Below are positions 47,480-57,579 of a DNA stretch of 64,000 nt, one piece after another (position 1 is the first letter of the stretch; every line of letters begins with the position of its first letter). The notes beneath the pieces are model-generated. The model worked only from the letters and a program-made list of their open reading frames with translations, was not told where the DNA came from and searched no databases. This stretch comes from Talaromyces rugulosus (lineage: Eukaryota; Ascomycota; Eurotiomycetes; Eurotiales; Trichocomaceae), in contig NC_049561.1 of assembly GCF_013368755.1 (NCBI RefSeq), positions 3,224,001 through 3,288,000 on the forward strand. The letters are read 5' to 3'. The position numbers and the translations under genes were made by a program.

Positions 47480-48199
47480 ATTTTTTTTTTATTGAACCAC
47501 GCCCCTGGCTGAATATGGGAAAAGTGATTTGTTTTTCTTTTGTTTCTCTCTTTTTTACATTTTTTCTATCTGATTGAGCTCACTTGAAAAGCTTTTCCAT
47601 GAACTTCTCATTATGACTACTGTATGAAGCAATCAGGTTTTTCAAAATCTACAACTGCTCGCGACATGAAATAAAAAGTTGAGAGCTTTTTTGTCCGGCA
47701 GGAGGGTTTGTTGGCTTTTACCTAATAGAACATAGTTTTTTCTTTCAACTTTCCATCTTTATTCTTGAGTAGTTGTAGTCGTCGTGCATGCGTCGTACAT
47801 GCGTAGTACGTGTAGATTGTGGATAAAGGATTGGTCTACGTCTATAGCGTCCGAGTTAATCGGTCCAACAAATTTTTTATTAATTTCTATTCGTAGCCCT
47901 TTGATATACATAAAAACGGGACCTCGATGTTGACATACTCTTTAGAGAGAGCTCTGCGAATGAACGAGCTCAAATCTATCTGGTCTTGAGCCTCGTCCAG
48001 CCGCCTAAAACACTCACTGCGGCCCACGCCTATTCTATGGAATTACTCTGTCTCTATAGTTCTGTTTGTTTACATTGCTGTATTTCCATAGTCATGATCG
48101 ATATTCAATTTTCTCGTCTAGAATATCTTCACTATTTGTTGCAATTAGAAGATAAGGCTATGTTTCCTCTTCCACATTGCTTTCTGTGTACTTATAATA
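47480..48199. other. Intergenic, nothing recognised
   Basis: T-rich 3' flank of ssb1, then AT-rich spacer. No supported gene. Confidence 0.5.
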
Positions 48200-50095
48200 T
48201 CACAAGATAGGTTCTTTGCCTTCTTCAACATCTCGAACCGCCCTGTATAAGTCCTTGTTCCTGTTTTGTCGGTGAAAATTGATGCCTGGGATTTTCTGCC
48301 AATAGCTCACAACCTCGCTAAACCCGGTTATGATACTATACAAGGCTGGCTCGGTTATAGTCGGGAATATGGGATTAACAGCAGGAAAGTACTGCTCCTT
48401 GTTCCCACAGCTATCACATTGCCAACGAGCCTGTAGAAACCTAGCAGGCTCGTGGATTGTCTAGCGCCCCCCAGAAAAATCTCTCTCTTTGAGACACTTG
48501 GGACATCGCACCCTGACCATTTCAGGGCACTTCTCCAAGTCTTTCCCCGAACAGAGTAATGCGCTAATAGCAGAGGTCTCCTTCTGAGCTCTAGCTGACC
48601 TTTCGAACTCTTTTTCCCGGACGAGCGAAACGCTATTTCCTGGGCAGCCTGGCCGACCACAGTTTCCCCTGCTGGTAACCGTAATAACATAGGTGTCTGC
48701 CGCTTCTTTGTAGAAAATCGGAAAGGCATCATCCAGGACAGCCTTTTCCCAGGAGTAACATTTCCTTTGGATCACTTGGCCAAGGTATCCTGGGATCGTG
48801 TGCTCCCGCAAGGAGCGACTTAGTCCTCGCGTTATCGCCTTGATGTATTTCAATGCAATGCCAAGCGCAAGAACAATGGTAGGCAAACTACTGGGGTTAG
48901 GGGATGCCGCGTTGTTCTTATTCAAGAATCGGTATGCCGTTTCGAGCATTTCTCGGTTTGATATCGGCGCTCCACCAGTTCTCAGACCTTCTTGGGCCTG
49001 GACCCAGTCGACCAGTGGTTGTGGGAGGGCGTCCCAGGAGTCGGAATCTTGAATGAATTCCGAAGGATATTCTAGATCGTCTAGAAATTCCTCATTACTG
49101 TCATCAAAATTCCCGCGAATTTCGCGGTGAACTTCGTGAAAAGAAGATTCCACTTTTTCCAATTGTTTGGCTCTATCGTGTCCACGTTCTTCCTGTAAGT
49201 CTTTTAGTGGTTGCATATCATCGAAACATTCTCAGATTATATTACCAGTTCATTTTGCGGTACCGTACTTTTGGCCCATTTTTTCATGGGTGGTAGAGTA
49301 GCCAACTTGTTGAGCAAATTTTACTGCTGCCTTGCGGTCCATTGTCGGTATCTCTCAGGGAAGGCTTTGAAAAGAAAGCCTCCAACGCGAGCTCATTACT
49401 CCTTCTGTAACGAATCCTCTACTGTTTCTACATCCGAAGACTCCCATAAGAGGGAAGTAAACGCTGAAAGAAATTGACGTTAAAATTTCTTTCCTCCCCG
49501 ACCAGTCGTCGGGCCGCCATGAGGGCGAGATCTTGTTCCTCTGAACACATCTTACGCATTTCAGATCCAAGTATTTGTAACCCACTGTTCCCAAAATACG
49601 TGGGGTGCCAGACACGGACAACGAATCGCTTTAGAGACTGGCGCTTCTCGTCAAGCTCAAGGTACAACCTGACAGGCTTGAAAACTCCCCAGAGATGAAA
49701 TCGAACCAGTCGAGAACCTAGTTCTCTCTCCATCTCCTTCCAGACGAACTCGCTCCAGCAAACTTCAACGACTACAGCCATGCTGCGTCGTAGTTCACGA
49801 ACGAAATCGCGATGTGGGCGATGAAAATCATCAGTATAAAAGTCCTCCACATCCTTAGGCTTCTCTCTTCGTCACATCTAGTCAAATACAAGTATTCTTT
49901 CTGACGAGAAGCCACTATTGTGTAGTATTTCTATTGTTGGGCTAGAAGGATCATCTGTGATTCGTCCTCGGAGGTTTTCCACGTAATGGGTTGGGGTCCC
50001 AGCTCTTATCAATACATTGTTTGGATAAGAGCTAGGTGTTGAAGTCAATAACGTATGAGGGATAGATATAAGGCCAATATATGGCAAAGTCAAGT
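48200..50095 (-). pseudogene. Decayed gene of unknown function with paired CxxC zinc-binding motif
   Basis: The minus strand carries a long protein-like reading. From about 50095 it reads PYIGLISIPHTLLTSTPS to SERILVFD, then TAG-ATG-TGA at about 49871-49879, and continues in the same frame (RREKPKDVEDFYTDDFHRP ... NVNFFQRLLPSYG) to 49428. A damaged stretch follows (MDRKAAVKFAQQVGYS near 49330). A long piece (49216-48461) ends VRVRCPKCLKERDFSGGR, then TAG, and in frame TIHEPARFLQARWQCDSCGNKEQYF to a natural-looking TGA at 48200-48202. The two CxxC pairs straddle the TAG, so zinc binding needed both sides. The in-frame stops can each be derived from a CAG or CGA codon by one C-to-T change. I do not recognise the family. 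Confidence 0.6.
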
Positions 50096-50695
50096 CATGG
50101 CGTGAGACTTGTTATGTTGAGGAAAGAGGGAGGAAGAAGCTACGAGCGGGGTGCAGAGCGGTCTTATATGGACCCTCGCAGGCGAAAACGGTGGATGGAT
50201 TTTGCCGAAAATGTCCGTAAATTCAATAAATTTCTGCCTGGGCGGTGCCAATTCTGGCGTCGGAGCGGTGTACAGAATCTGATATACACAAATTATTTAT
50301 CATTTCTAGACCGATGTGAGGAACAACACAAAGCACCATGATCTTCCACTCCAAGTCTAGCCGAGCCAACCTCCAGTCATCGCTGGGAGCACCGTGCAAG
50401 GGAACCCAAAAGAATGATAATCCGTGTGTCTGACGCCGTGTGGATAGCTACCACCACTCTTCTCGCTCCCCTTTAGCACAGGAATCCAAAGATGTGAGAC
50501 TAGCACAAAGTTCAGGCCTCTAATTCTCTATTGGTATAGCTTGGTACCTTGAAATTTCCCAAGATATCCACAGCAGATCATTACGCGTGGCCAGAAATTA
50601 ACAATTACAGTGATAAAGCGGAGGAAAAAAGTTTCTTCGATTCTAAATCCATGTCGCTAATTTCAGGGCCGTCCACGTCCTCTGGAGTCCCGTCA
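50096..50695. other. Intergenic, no supported gene
   Basis: An 86-codon open stretch (50081-50341, plus strand) overlaps the start of the decayed gene and has no recognisable feature. The rest is spacer leading to the 3' end of atg14. Confidence 0.4.
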
Positions 50696-52238
50696 TTATA
50701 TAGCACTCTCGCTGCGGCGCTTATTTTCGGCACCATTGGACGGTCCTTCGGTAGATATATCGGCATTAGTAGTGGTAGGGTCAGCAGCAGGTGGATCAAA
50801 ATCAAGTCCCTCATCCCACTCCTTCTCCTCGAGCAACTCCCACTCGGCATTCGCCATTTCGCCCTGCAGGGCAGACTTGAGCTTGTCGGCAAGCTTTGTT
50901 GGTGTCAGCAATTTCCAGCTCTTGACAAATTCCATTCCCTCTGCGGCACCCAGAAACGAGTGAGAAGTGCCATGGGAGTAATGGCCAAAGATGGGGAATG
51001 ATTTTGTGCGCTGAATAATAGTTCTTGGTGAGTTTTTGTCGATTTTTAGTTTGGATTGTAGGTCATGACCAGACACAGATCTGATAGAAGTGGGGTTTTG
51101 AGCTGGCGGGGATACTAGTAGCTGCCATAGGTTTTTGCCCATATTGCTAAAGGTTTTCCTGTTGTCGGAGCCGACGTGTAGGCCCTGAGTGCGACATAGC
51201 CAGGACACGTTCCATGCCAGCAGGGAGGCGCCCTCTATGAATAGTGCGTATGTAGCAGGTTCTTCTTTCATTAGTCTCGATAGCGACTTGTCAACGGATA
51301 GTGGCCGGGGCCGGTGGCCACGAACATGCGGCGGCGGTTTCGACGAAGTAGGGCTACTAGACGGATACCACGACTTGTACTCCGAATCTATAGTCTCTCG
51401 TGTCGAGTAAGATGCCGCGGGTGAGAATATCGTCGGTGTTGCATGGTTACGATGAGGAAGGACTATCTCAGCCGGTAGTCGAAGCGAGAGGTAGTGGGAT
51501 ACGAGGACAAGCAGGTGAGCAATATTCGAGAAGAAGGTAGAGATATGACTGGGCATAGCACCTGTCATTTGTTAGCTTAAAGCATATTTCGTTGCATCAC
51601 TGTTCCAACGTACCATGTAGTTCCTTCAAGTCAACCACTTGAACACCGCCAATCCAGTAGCTTTCAACGACCGAGTTGTTCTTTCTCCGTGCTTTTTGCC
51701 GCAGACGATATAGATTTGCAGCCTCCCGACACAGGAATATTCTAGACTCAGCAGTTTTTGTATGCAGCGAATGCCACAGGTGCTCCGTCCGCTTGATCGG
51801 GTTTTGAATGTTTGATAGCGCCAGATGACGTCGGTCACTTAGCTGGAACTTTGCAGATTCGGCATCGGAACGTCGTTGTTTCAAGCGAGATTTCAGATTA
51901 TTGACATCGGCCCTTTTCCGTTGAATCTCGCTCTTCAAAGACTCCGCATGAGCATGTATAGACTGAACCCGGCCTGCTGTTCGAGCTTGTTCGGTTTGGA
52001 TAGCTTGGATAGTCCATCGCAGACTCCTTTCGCGAGCTGCCTGCAGCGGAACCTTGCTCGTACGGTGGGCGTCAGTATTTCCGACTATCGACACTTCGAT
52101 CTCTTGTCCTATGGATTCCTTTTCGAGCAAGACGCGGGCGTTTTCGTATCGTAGGATATACACATGGCTGCGAGCGCAAGAGGGGCAGTAGAAGGACGAT
52201 CGGGAAGCGGCGTTTCGCGAGCATATTTGGCAGCCCAT
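50696..52238 (-). CDS. atg14: Autophagy protein Atg14 (Vps34 PI3-kinase complex I subunit)
   Basis: Directs the Vps34 phosphatidylinositol 3-kinase complex to the phagophore assembly site. Exons 52238-51614 and 51561-50696 (52-nt intron with GCTAAC branch site) give 496 residues. The N terminus has the zinc-finger-like CQIC ... CPSCAR pair typical of Atg14, followed by a coiled coil (about residues 80-150, ERSLRWTIQAIQTEQARTAG, SEIQRKRADVNNLKSRLKQR). The Atg14/UVRAG core contains SFFSNIAHLLVLVSHYL-type sequence (here STFFSNIAHLLVLVSHYLSL) and EIVLPHRNHATPTIF. The C terminus is acidic and low in complexity. The ATG at 52238 starts right at the CxxC region, as in relatives. Confidence 0.88.
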
Positions 52239-52703
52239 TTCAAATCATCGGGTTTCGTTTTTCGTGTAGGAGATAGGGAGGAATGACAAGTTGCAAAAAA
52301 GGTAGCGATTTCGTTTTTATCAGTCGCTTTGGGAGGTGACTAGATCGTGGCACTTGCTAGCAGTAACCGGACCGCGCGCCCTCATGGTTTTCAAGAGCCC
52401 AGAGGATAAGGCAGGCTATTCATATGAGAAGATCACGCAATGAACCAGTCTCAGCAGCAACATCCAGAGTGGGAAGCGTTGTCACGGCCCCATGTTAAAA
52501 TTGCACGTCCGTATGGCCCAGAGTATCACATGATTCTTGGAGAGAATAATGGTGGATCCAATCCGGGCTTATCAGATAACACACAGATCACATGAGTTGT
52601 CGGGAAAGATGGGACGAAAACACCGGAGGAAAGGTGGGACGAACATAGAAATTTCCAGATTTCCAACCCCAGTCTTCTATCAAACAACACTCTCAAAACT
52701 AAA

Positions 52704-52836
52704 GGCAATATGACCGAGTGGTTAAGGTGATTGACTCGAATTCCCTTTAAATTGGTTTCTGTCGTTTGAATAGAAACGTTTAAAAGCTTGATATCAATTC
52801 CCTTCGGGGGCGCAGGTTCGAATCCTGCTGTTGTCG
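52704..52836 (+). tRNA. tRNA-Ser(CGA) with a 52-nt intron
   Basis: The acceptor stem GGCAATA pairs with TGTTGTC (two G-U pairs) with G discriminator. The D arm is ACC...GGT, the anticodon stem ATTGA pairs with TCAAT across loop CTCGAA plus A, and the anticodon is CGA. A long variable arm (TCCCTTCGGGGGC) marks a type II serine tRNA. The T arm GCAGG TTCGAAT CCTGC includes the B box. The intron at 52741-52792 lies at the usual 37/38 position. A TTTTT stretch at 52844-52848 is the Pol III terminator. Confidence 0.93.
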
Positions 52837-52842
52837 TCTAAT

Positions 52843-52848
52843 CTTTTT
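52843..52848 (+). terminator. RNA polymerase III terminator of tRNA-Ser
   Basis: Run of five T, seven bases after the mature tRNA end. Confidence 0.7.
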
Positions 52849-54098
52849 GCTACTCTGATTGGTCAGATGGAGCGAGAGCTAGATACTAGTGCCAGTCCGG
52901 ATCATCTCTCATCGAACCAAAAAGTGGGTTTTGGACGACAACTCCTGAGTAGCCAATTGCAGCGCTTGATCCATACAACATTCATAAAAAGAGGGATGTT
53001 GGTTCTTTTTGATCTGGTGGTTTAACTGTCTTAATATTATTACTATCTAAACTATCTTTTATCTCGAATTATTTAGTATTCAAGCTATTTCCTGTTTAAC
53101 CTGTTGTGTGCAGTTAGAAATTATAATGTATATCATCGAGGTCATCGCAAATTTTACGGCGACTCTACCTACTCCAAAGCTCGCCTCTGCAAAAAGCCAT
53201 TATACATCAATTGGTATTGGCATTTATCGTTTTATCTTGCGGTGGCTTGATTCTTAAACAAACCATGAACTTCTATATTTATCTGCTCTGTGTGCATCGT
53301 CGGTCGTGTGCTATGGACTGACAAACCCGGGGTGGACATGAAAGTAGAAAACAGGCGGTGAAAACACCATTATTAAATCCCTTATCGCATATATGGAACG
53401 GGCGAAGAACAATATAAGATCATTAGAGTTTGTATATGTGTATACTGCTATTGCTAGATCTTATAAAAGAAGAAGGTCACCTACATCTACAGCTTGGCAG
53501 TGGTAAAATTATCAACTGAGGAAGTCCATCTACAAAATGGGAACAGTCTTGTACAGACGCTCGCATGACATGAACCTGACATCTGGCAGAAGCATCTCCC
53601 AGTCATGTCACTGCTTCTAAATCTTGAAAAACTCGCCTATGAGAGATGACTGTCAATCCATGATGTGAAATGTAAGGCTTTTAACAAAGGGAAGCAGGCT
53701 TCTGCTCATGAAAAGATGGTCTAAGTAGTCGCATTGTCTTTGAAAATAGTAATAGTAGCTTACAAAATGAGTAGAAACCGGGAATTACAGTGAGTAAACG
53801 CCCGAGAATATAGTGAGTAAACACCCGAGGACATAGCGAGTAAAAAGAAAAACCCGTGAAACAGTGAGCTGTGGCACAGTCCCCATATACGATCCCCCCA
53901 GCGGGACTAGTCTTTTTTGCCACGCTTTCGTTTCCTCATCGCTTTTTTGAGATCCCACTCCCTTGGTTGTGCATCAGTTATACTGTTGGCAGTGTAATTT
54001 CCTGCGCCGGTAAACCTTGCCACAGCAGGATTTTTAGTATAGACAACCACCAAACATCGAGGCCTATTTGCAAGAGCAAGTTACTCCCAGGTATCGCC
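52849..54098. other. Intergenic stretch, 1.25 kb
   Basis: AT-rich with no supported gene. It includes a short tandem repeat at 53789-53845. An 80-codon minus-strand open stretch (53681-53923) overlaps that repeat and shows no domain. Confidence 0.45.
53789..53845. repeat. 23-bp minisatellite, about 2.5 units
   Basis: TGAGTAAACGCCCGAGAATATAG is followed by a second unit (TGAGTAAACACCCGAGGACA plus TAG) and a partial third (CGAGTAAAAAG). The units are contiguous with no spacers. Confidence 0.75.
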
Positions 54099-56390
54099 TT
54101 ACAACCAGTCAAACACTGAATTGAAACCCATCGGGGATTTTAATTCGTCGTGTTTTCTATCACGGAGGTACATCTCATGGAGAGTATCATCGGTCAGCGT
54201 CATCGTGGCCTTGATGGCTAAACGTGAGCATGGATCTGTATCCAAAGCTGTTCTCACGTAGACATGTTGGTGCCGTTCGCCAGGCAGGCTAAGTCCCCAT
54301 CTTGATAGTGAAACCCGCTTCGACTTTACGTTCGGGTTATCGAACCTAAACTCCATGAGTACGGAATTATGGATTACATAGGTGCCGCTGGAAAGTATTG
54401 TCCCCTTGTAGGGATGGCCATTAAGCAGGCTTTGGCGTGTAGAAACGTGCGTCTCGTAATTTAGACGGCGGAGCCCGTAGAAGAGATGATAGAGCCTGTG
54501 GAAGCGAAGACTGATAGTTTACCTCGACATCTGCATATGGATTTTCGACGTGGTAAAAATTACCAGAACTCATGCTACCCAGGTTTTCAGGCCTCGGATC
54601 ATCATCTTCGCTTGCCTTGGGGTGAGTATTGTCCATGGACACATCTATAATCTCATCCAAATACTCAGAGTCGATATCTGACGTATCATCCGTGTTACCA
54701 TCTGTAGCCGTGCCGACGGTTTTGTACTGTCTGCCTGTATAATGGGTGTACAGGCTTCTGCTTTCCACCAAGGCTTCCTTGGAGAACGCCTTTTCTCGGC
54801 TCTTGGAAGCGCCAGGATAATGCCTCAAAAGGCCTCCAGCGCTACCACTGCGCTTGTATTCGCTAGGTGGTAGTGTGCAGGAGAAGAAACAGACCCTTGG
54901 CCAAAGATCCTTCTTGAAGTTTCTGCCACTCGAGGATCTGTTCTGGTGTTATGCCTTTTAGGTAAAGCCACGCCAAAAACCTAGCATCCATTGTTCCAAG
55001 CGTTATTGCTTCGACTTCACCATTTCTCTCTTGGACATAGCGCAGAATGATCTCACGAGCAATGGATCGCATCATATTCGCGCGAGCTCGAACATCCTTC
55101 ATACCCGTTATCTTGGCAATGAAACGAAGTAGTTCCGACCATTCTTTGATGCGCTTCCAATCGCAATTTTTCCAACTGGAGAACACGTAGCCGATACAGA
55201 TATATATATCCTTTTGATCGTGCGGCCATCGGCTTCCTGCCCAATGTATGCATCAAACTTATACTGACGAAATTTGATGACCACCTTGTCACCATTTGCT
55301 GGACGACAGACACTTTGAGCGTTTTTCCCACAAAGCAGTACGACACGCAGGTTGGAATTGTCGATGAAAGCTCTGTGAAAAGCCGACAGCGTCGTTATGC
55401 CATCTTGTGGCCACGACTCACGGGGTGAGCTTCTCCACAAGGAAAAACACTGGTGGAGATCTGCCGTCGAAATCATTGCTTTCTCGGGTGTAATGTCGGC
55501 ATCCAAAAATACTTCAGGGATAGCAGAAACTCGTTTCTCAATATTTGTCCCGTTGCGTCCCTTGTCGACTGAGGACCGGTTCAGGATGACTCCTATGCGG
55601 GCACCGAAAGGCCTGCACGGAATAACCAGTGAGTTCTTATCTGTGGGAAGACACAAACTCGTGGCAACATTCCTGAGTAGTTCCTCTACATTGACCACCA
55701 TAGCGGTAGAGAAGATGATTGGTGGTGTTATAGCATCTCCATCAGGTAAACTCTGCAGCGAGTCCACAAGTGCTTTGCGATAGTCTTCTTCAGACCACCC
55801 TGGGAGTATATTTGCACTTCTTTTTCGCCTTGCTGCTTTGGCCCTAGTTTTATTGGCTTTCTGATCCTTCCTGACGTATGGCCAATTGTTGATATGCGGG
55901 TGTAGAAAGCTCGTTTTTCATCCGTGACAGAAGTACCCTAGAAAAAGGCGGTAGGATATTCAACCCTAAACTTGGCGTGGTATCGTCACCGAAAATGTCG
56001 CAGATGGTCTCTCTGGGAAGCGCCTTGAACGCATATCATCTCAGCATGCTGAACCTGGATGTCCGCCTGATTGGGGTTCTGAATAAACATCGCTTTAGAA
56101 TGTTCATGTCGATGGTTATCGGTGTGATGGTCGGTTTTGTAGCATATACCATGTTTGGTAGTATAGTTCTTGTCAACATGCTTGTCGGTCCATGATTGGA
56201 GCATGTAATACGACGGGGCTTTTCGTATTTGTGTGTGGCTCTTTTGAACGCATTTTGAGCATACATTTTCTGGGTGTTGTCGTGTTCTGTGATGACTGAC
56301 AGCACCACACGAGAGGTGTAAATCATGTCATGCTCGAGGATGACCCTCTTGAAGTTGTCGATATCGAGGGTCCTTGGATGGAGATGAATG
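54099..56390 (-). pseudogene. Decayed multi-frame gene, divergent from the helicase
   Basis: The minus strand encodes an unrecognised protein broken at several points. It reads LDIDNFKRVILEHDMIYTS onward (56360-56036), a TGA at about 56036, then in the same frame YAFKALPRETICDIFGDD to RVLLSRMKNEL (about 55910). After a frame change it reads INNWPYVRKDQKANKTRA to KRIYI (55890-55190). Another change leads to RFIAKITGMKDVRARANMM, GTMDARFLAWLYLKGITPEQ (55180-54900), a third near 54890 to RSGSAGGLLRHYPGASKS, and a fourth at about 54424 to NGHPYKGTILSSGTYV and the end. An acidic low-complexity stretch lies in the last third. No known domain. The helicase gene begins 1.2 kb away in the opposite direction. 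The family is presumably lineage-specific. Confidence 0.55.
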
Positions 56391-57579
56391 GAAATGAAAA
56401 GAGGAAATGAGAAGAAGAAGAAAGGTGGTGGGATAAAGAGGGCGGCCCTGAGTAGGACCTGTGATATGAAGGGAAGAGAAAAAAGATAGGAGGGAGAAGG
56501 GGGTTTGGGTCGCTTATATACCCCTCACCGGCACCCAACCCAATACCGACTCGCCGCCAATTTCTAGCATATTCGATTGAATTTGAAAAGTAACAACGGA
56601 CATGTTTGGCAAAAACATGGACATATCACGTGTGAGGGCTTGTCGTTACATGACAACGTCTGACAAAGTAGTAAGGAACCAATATAGGCATATATCGTAC
56701 AGACAAGAAAACACGCAAGCAAGCCGAATAAACCGCCATCCCCCCACTAAGTCACCATGCCTGGCGTTCTACCTTGCTTGAGAAGCCTGATCAGGACAAG
56801 CTTCAGCAGTTATACGTGAAAATTGGTTGTCGGCCTGGAGCAGTTGGCGGCATGTTTTGGCGGACAAAGCAGTGGCATATCGGCGGTGAAAGCGGTAGTG
56901 AAATAAATAAATTCACAGAATCAAGCGGTAATGGCCGCGGTGGCGAAGAAAAAATAAACGGTATTTTGTTTATATATTTACTCTTCGGGTCAGGTTAATG
57001 GAGAAGAGTATAACTTGATAGAGGCGATTTACCCTAGGCTATCATTGACCCCGACAGAAGCGGTACCAGATTGGAGATAGCACTAGGACAGTCTGCACAA
57101 GGCACACGGATATCACAGAAAAAGGATTTCTTGGTCTATTTCTCTTCTTTCCTGTGGCTTAGCTTTCCCTGCTTTGCGGGGTGGAATAAACAGCAAACGG
57201 AAAACGGCAAACAGCGCAAACAGCAAGCAGACAGCTAAAAACGCGTTTACCTGCGAGACTTTTCTATTCTCTACACCATGGGATCTTTTATCCAAGTGTA
57301 TCCAAGATACACACCTTCAGTGATTTCTGCTTCCCACAAGCCAGTATAGAGGCCATCGTTTTGCCTTATCCGTACCGGCTATTTTATATTAGTTTGATAT
57401 ACGGCGAGGGGTATATAGGCGAGCCCTTTCAGCTTTCTTCTTCTCTCTACCTTCTCTCTACATCATGTCTATCCTCTCCGAGTGACGCAGTACCAAATCT
57501 TAGAAAAGGTGAAGTGCTCATTCTCACCCTTCTACCTCAAACTAACTCATTTTATTTTCAGGGTACATCGAACACAACA
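56391..57579. promoter_or_regulatory. Divergent intergenic region and helicase promoter
   Basis: 1.19 kb. The minus-strand relic's promoter probably lies in the CT/GA-rich stretch 56390-56520. Segments at 56914-56985 and 57254-57335 are duplicated upstream of the gene at 62.4 kb. A likely 5'-UTR intron (GTGAAG...TTTCAG) ends at about 57560, shortly before the helicase ATG. CAAACAGC-like short repeats occur at 57190-57240. Confidence 0.5.
56914..57335 (+). repeat. Duplicated promoter segment, copy 1
   Basis: Two blocks match 61971-62130: CACAGAATCA.GCGGTAATGG...GGCGAAGAA with TTGTTTATATATTTACTC (56914-56990), and TTTTCTATTCTCTACA...ATCTTTTATCCAAGTGT (57257-57335). About 260 bp between the blocks are present only here. 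Confidence 0.8.

Noticed and set aside
47986..48210. 74-codon plus-strand frame between ssb1 and the relic
   Set aside because: It is AT-rich, has no domain, and overlaps the end of the minus-strand relic.
53789..53845. Short repeat array as a CRISPR-like array
   Set aside because: Units are contiguous without spacers and the genome is eukaryotic.
57361..57579. Upstream extension of the helicase reading frame
   Set aside because: There is no ATG at its start, and it contains promoter sequence and a likely 5'-UTR intron; the ATG at 57580 is better.
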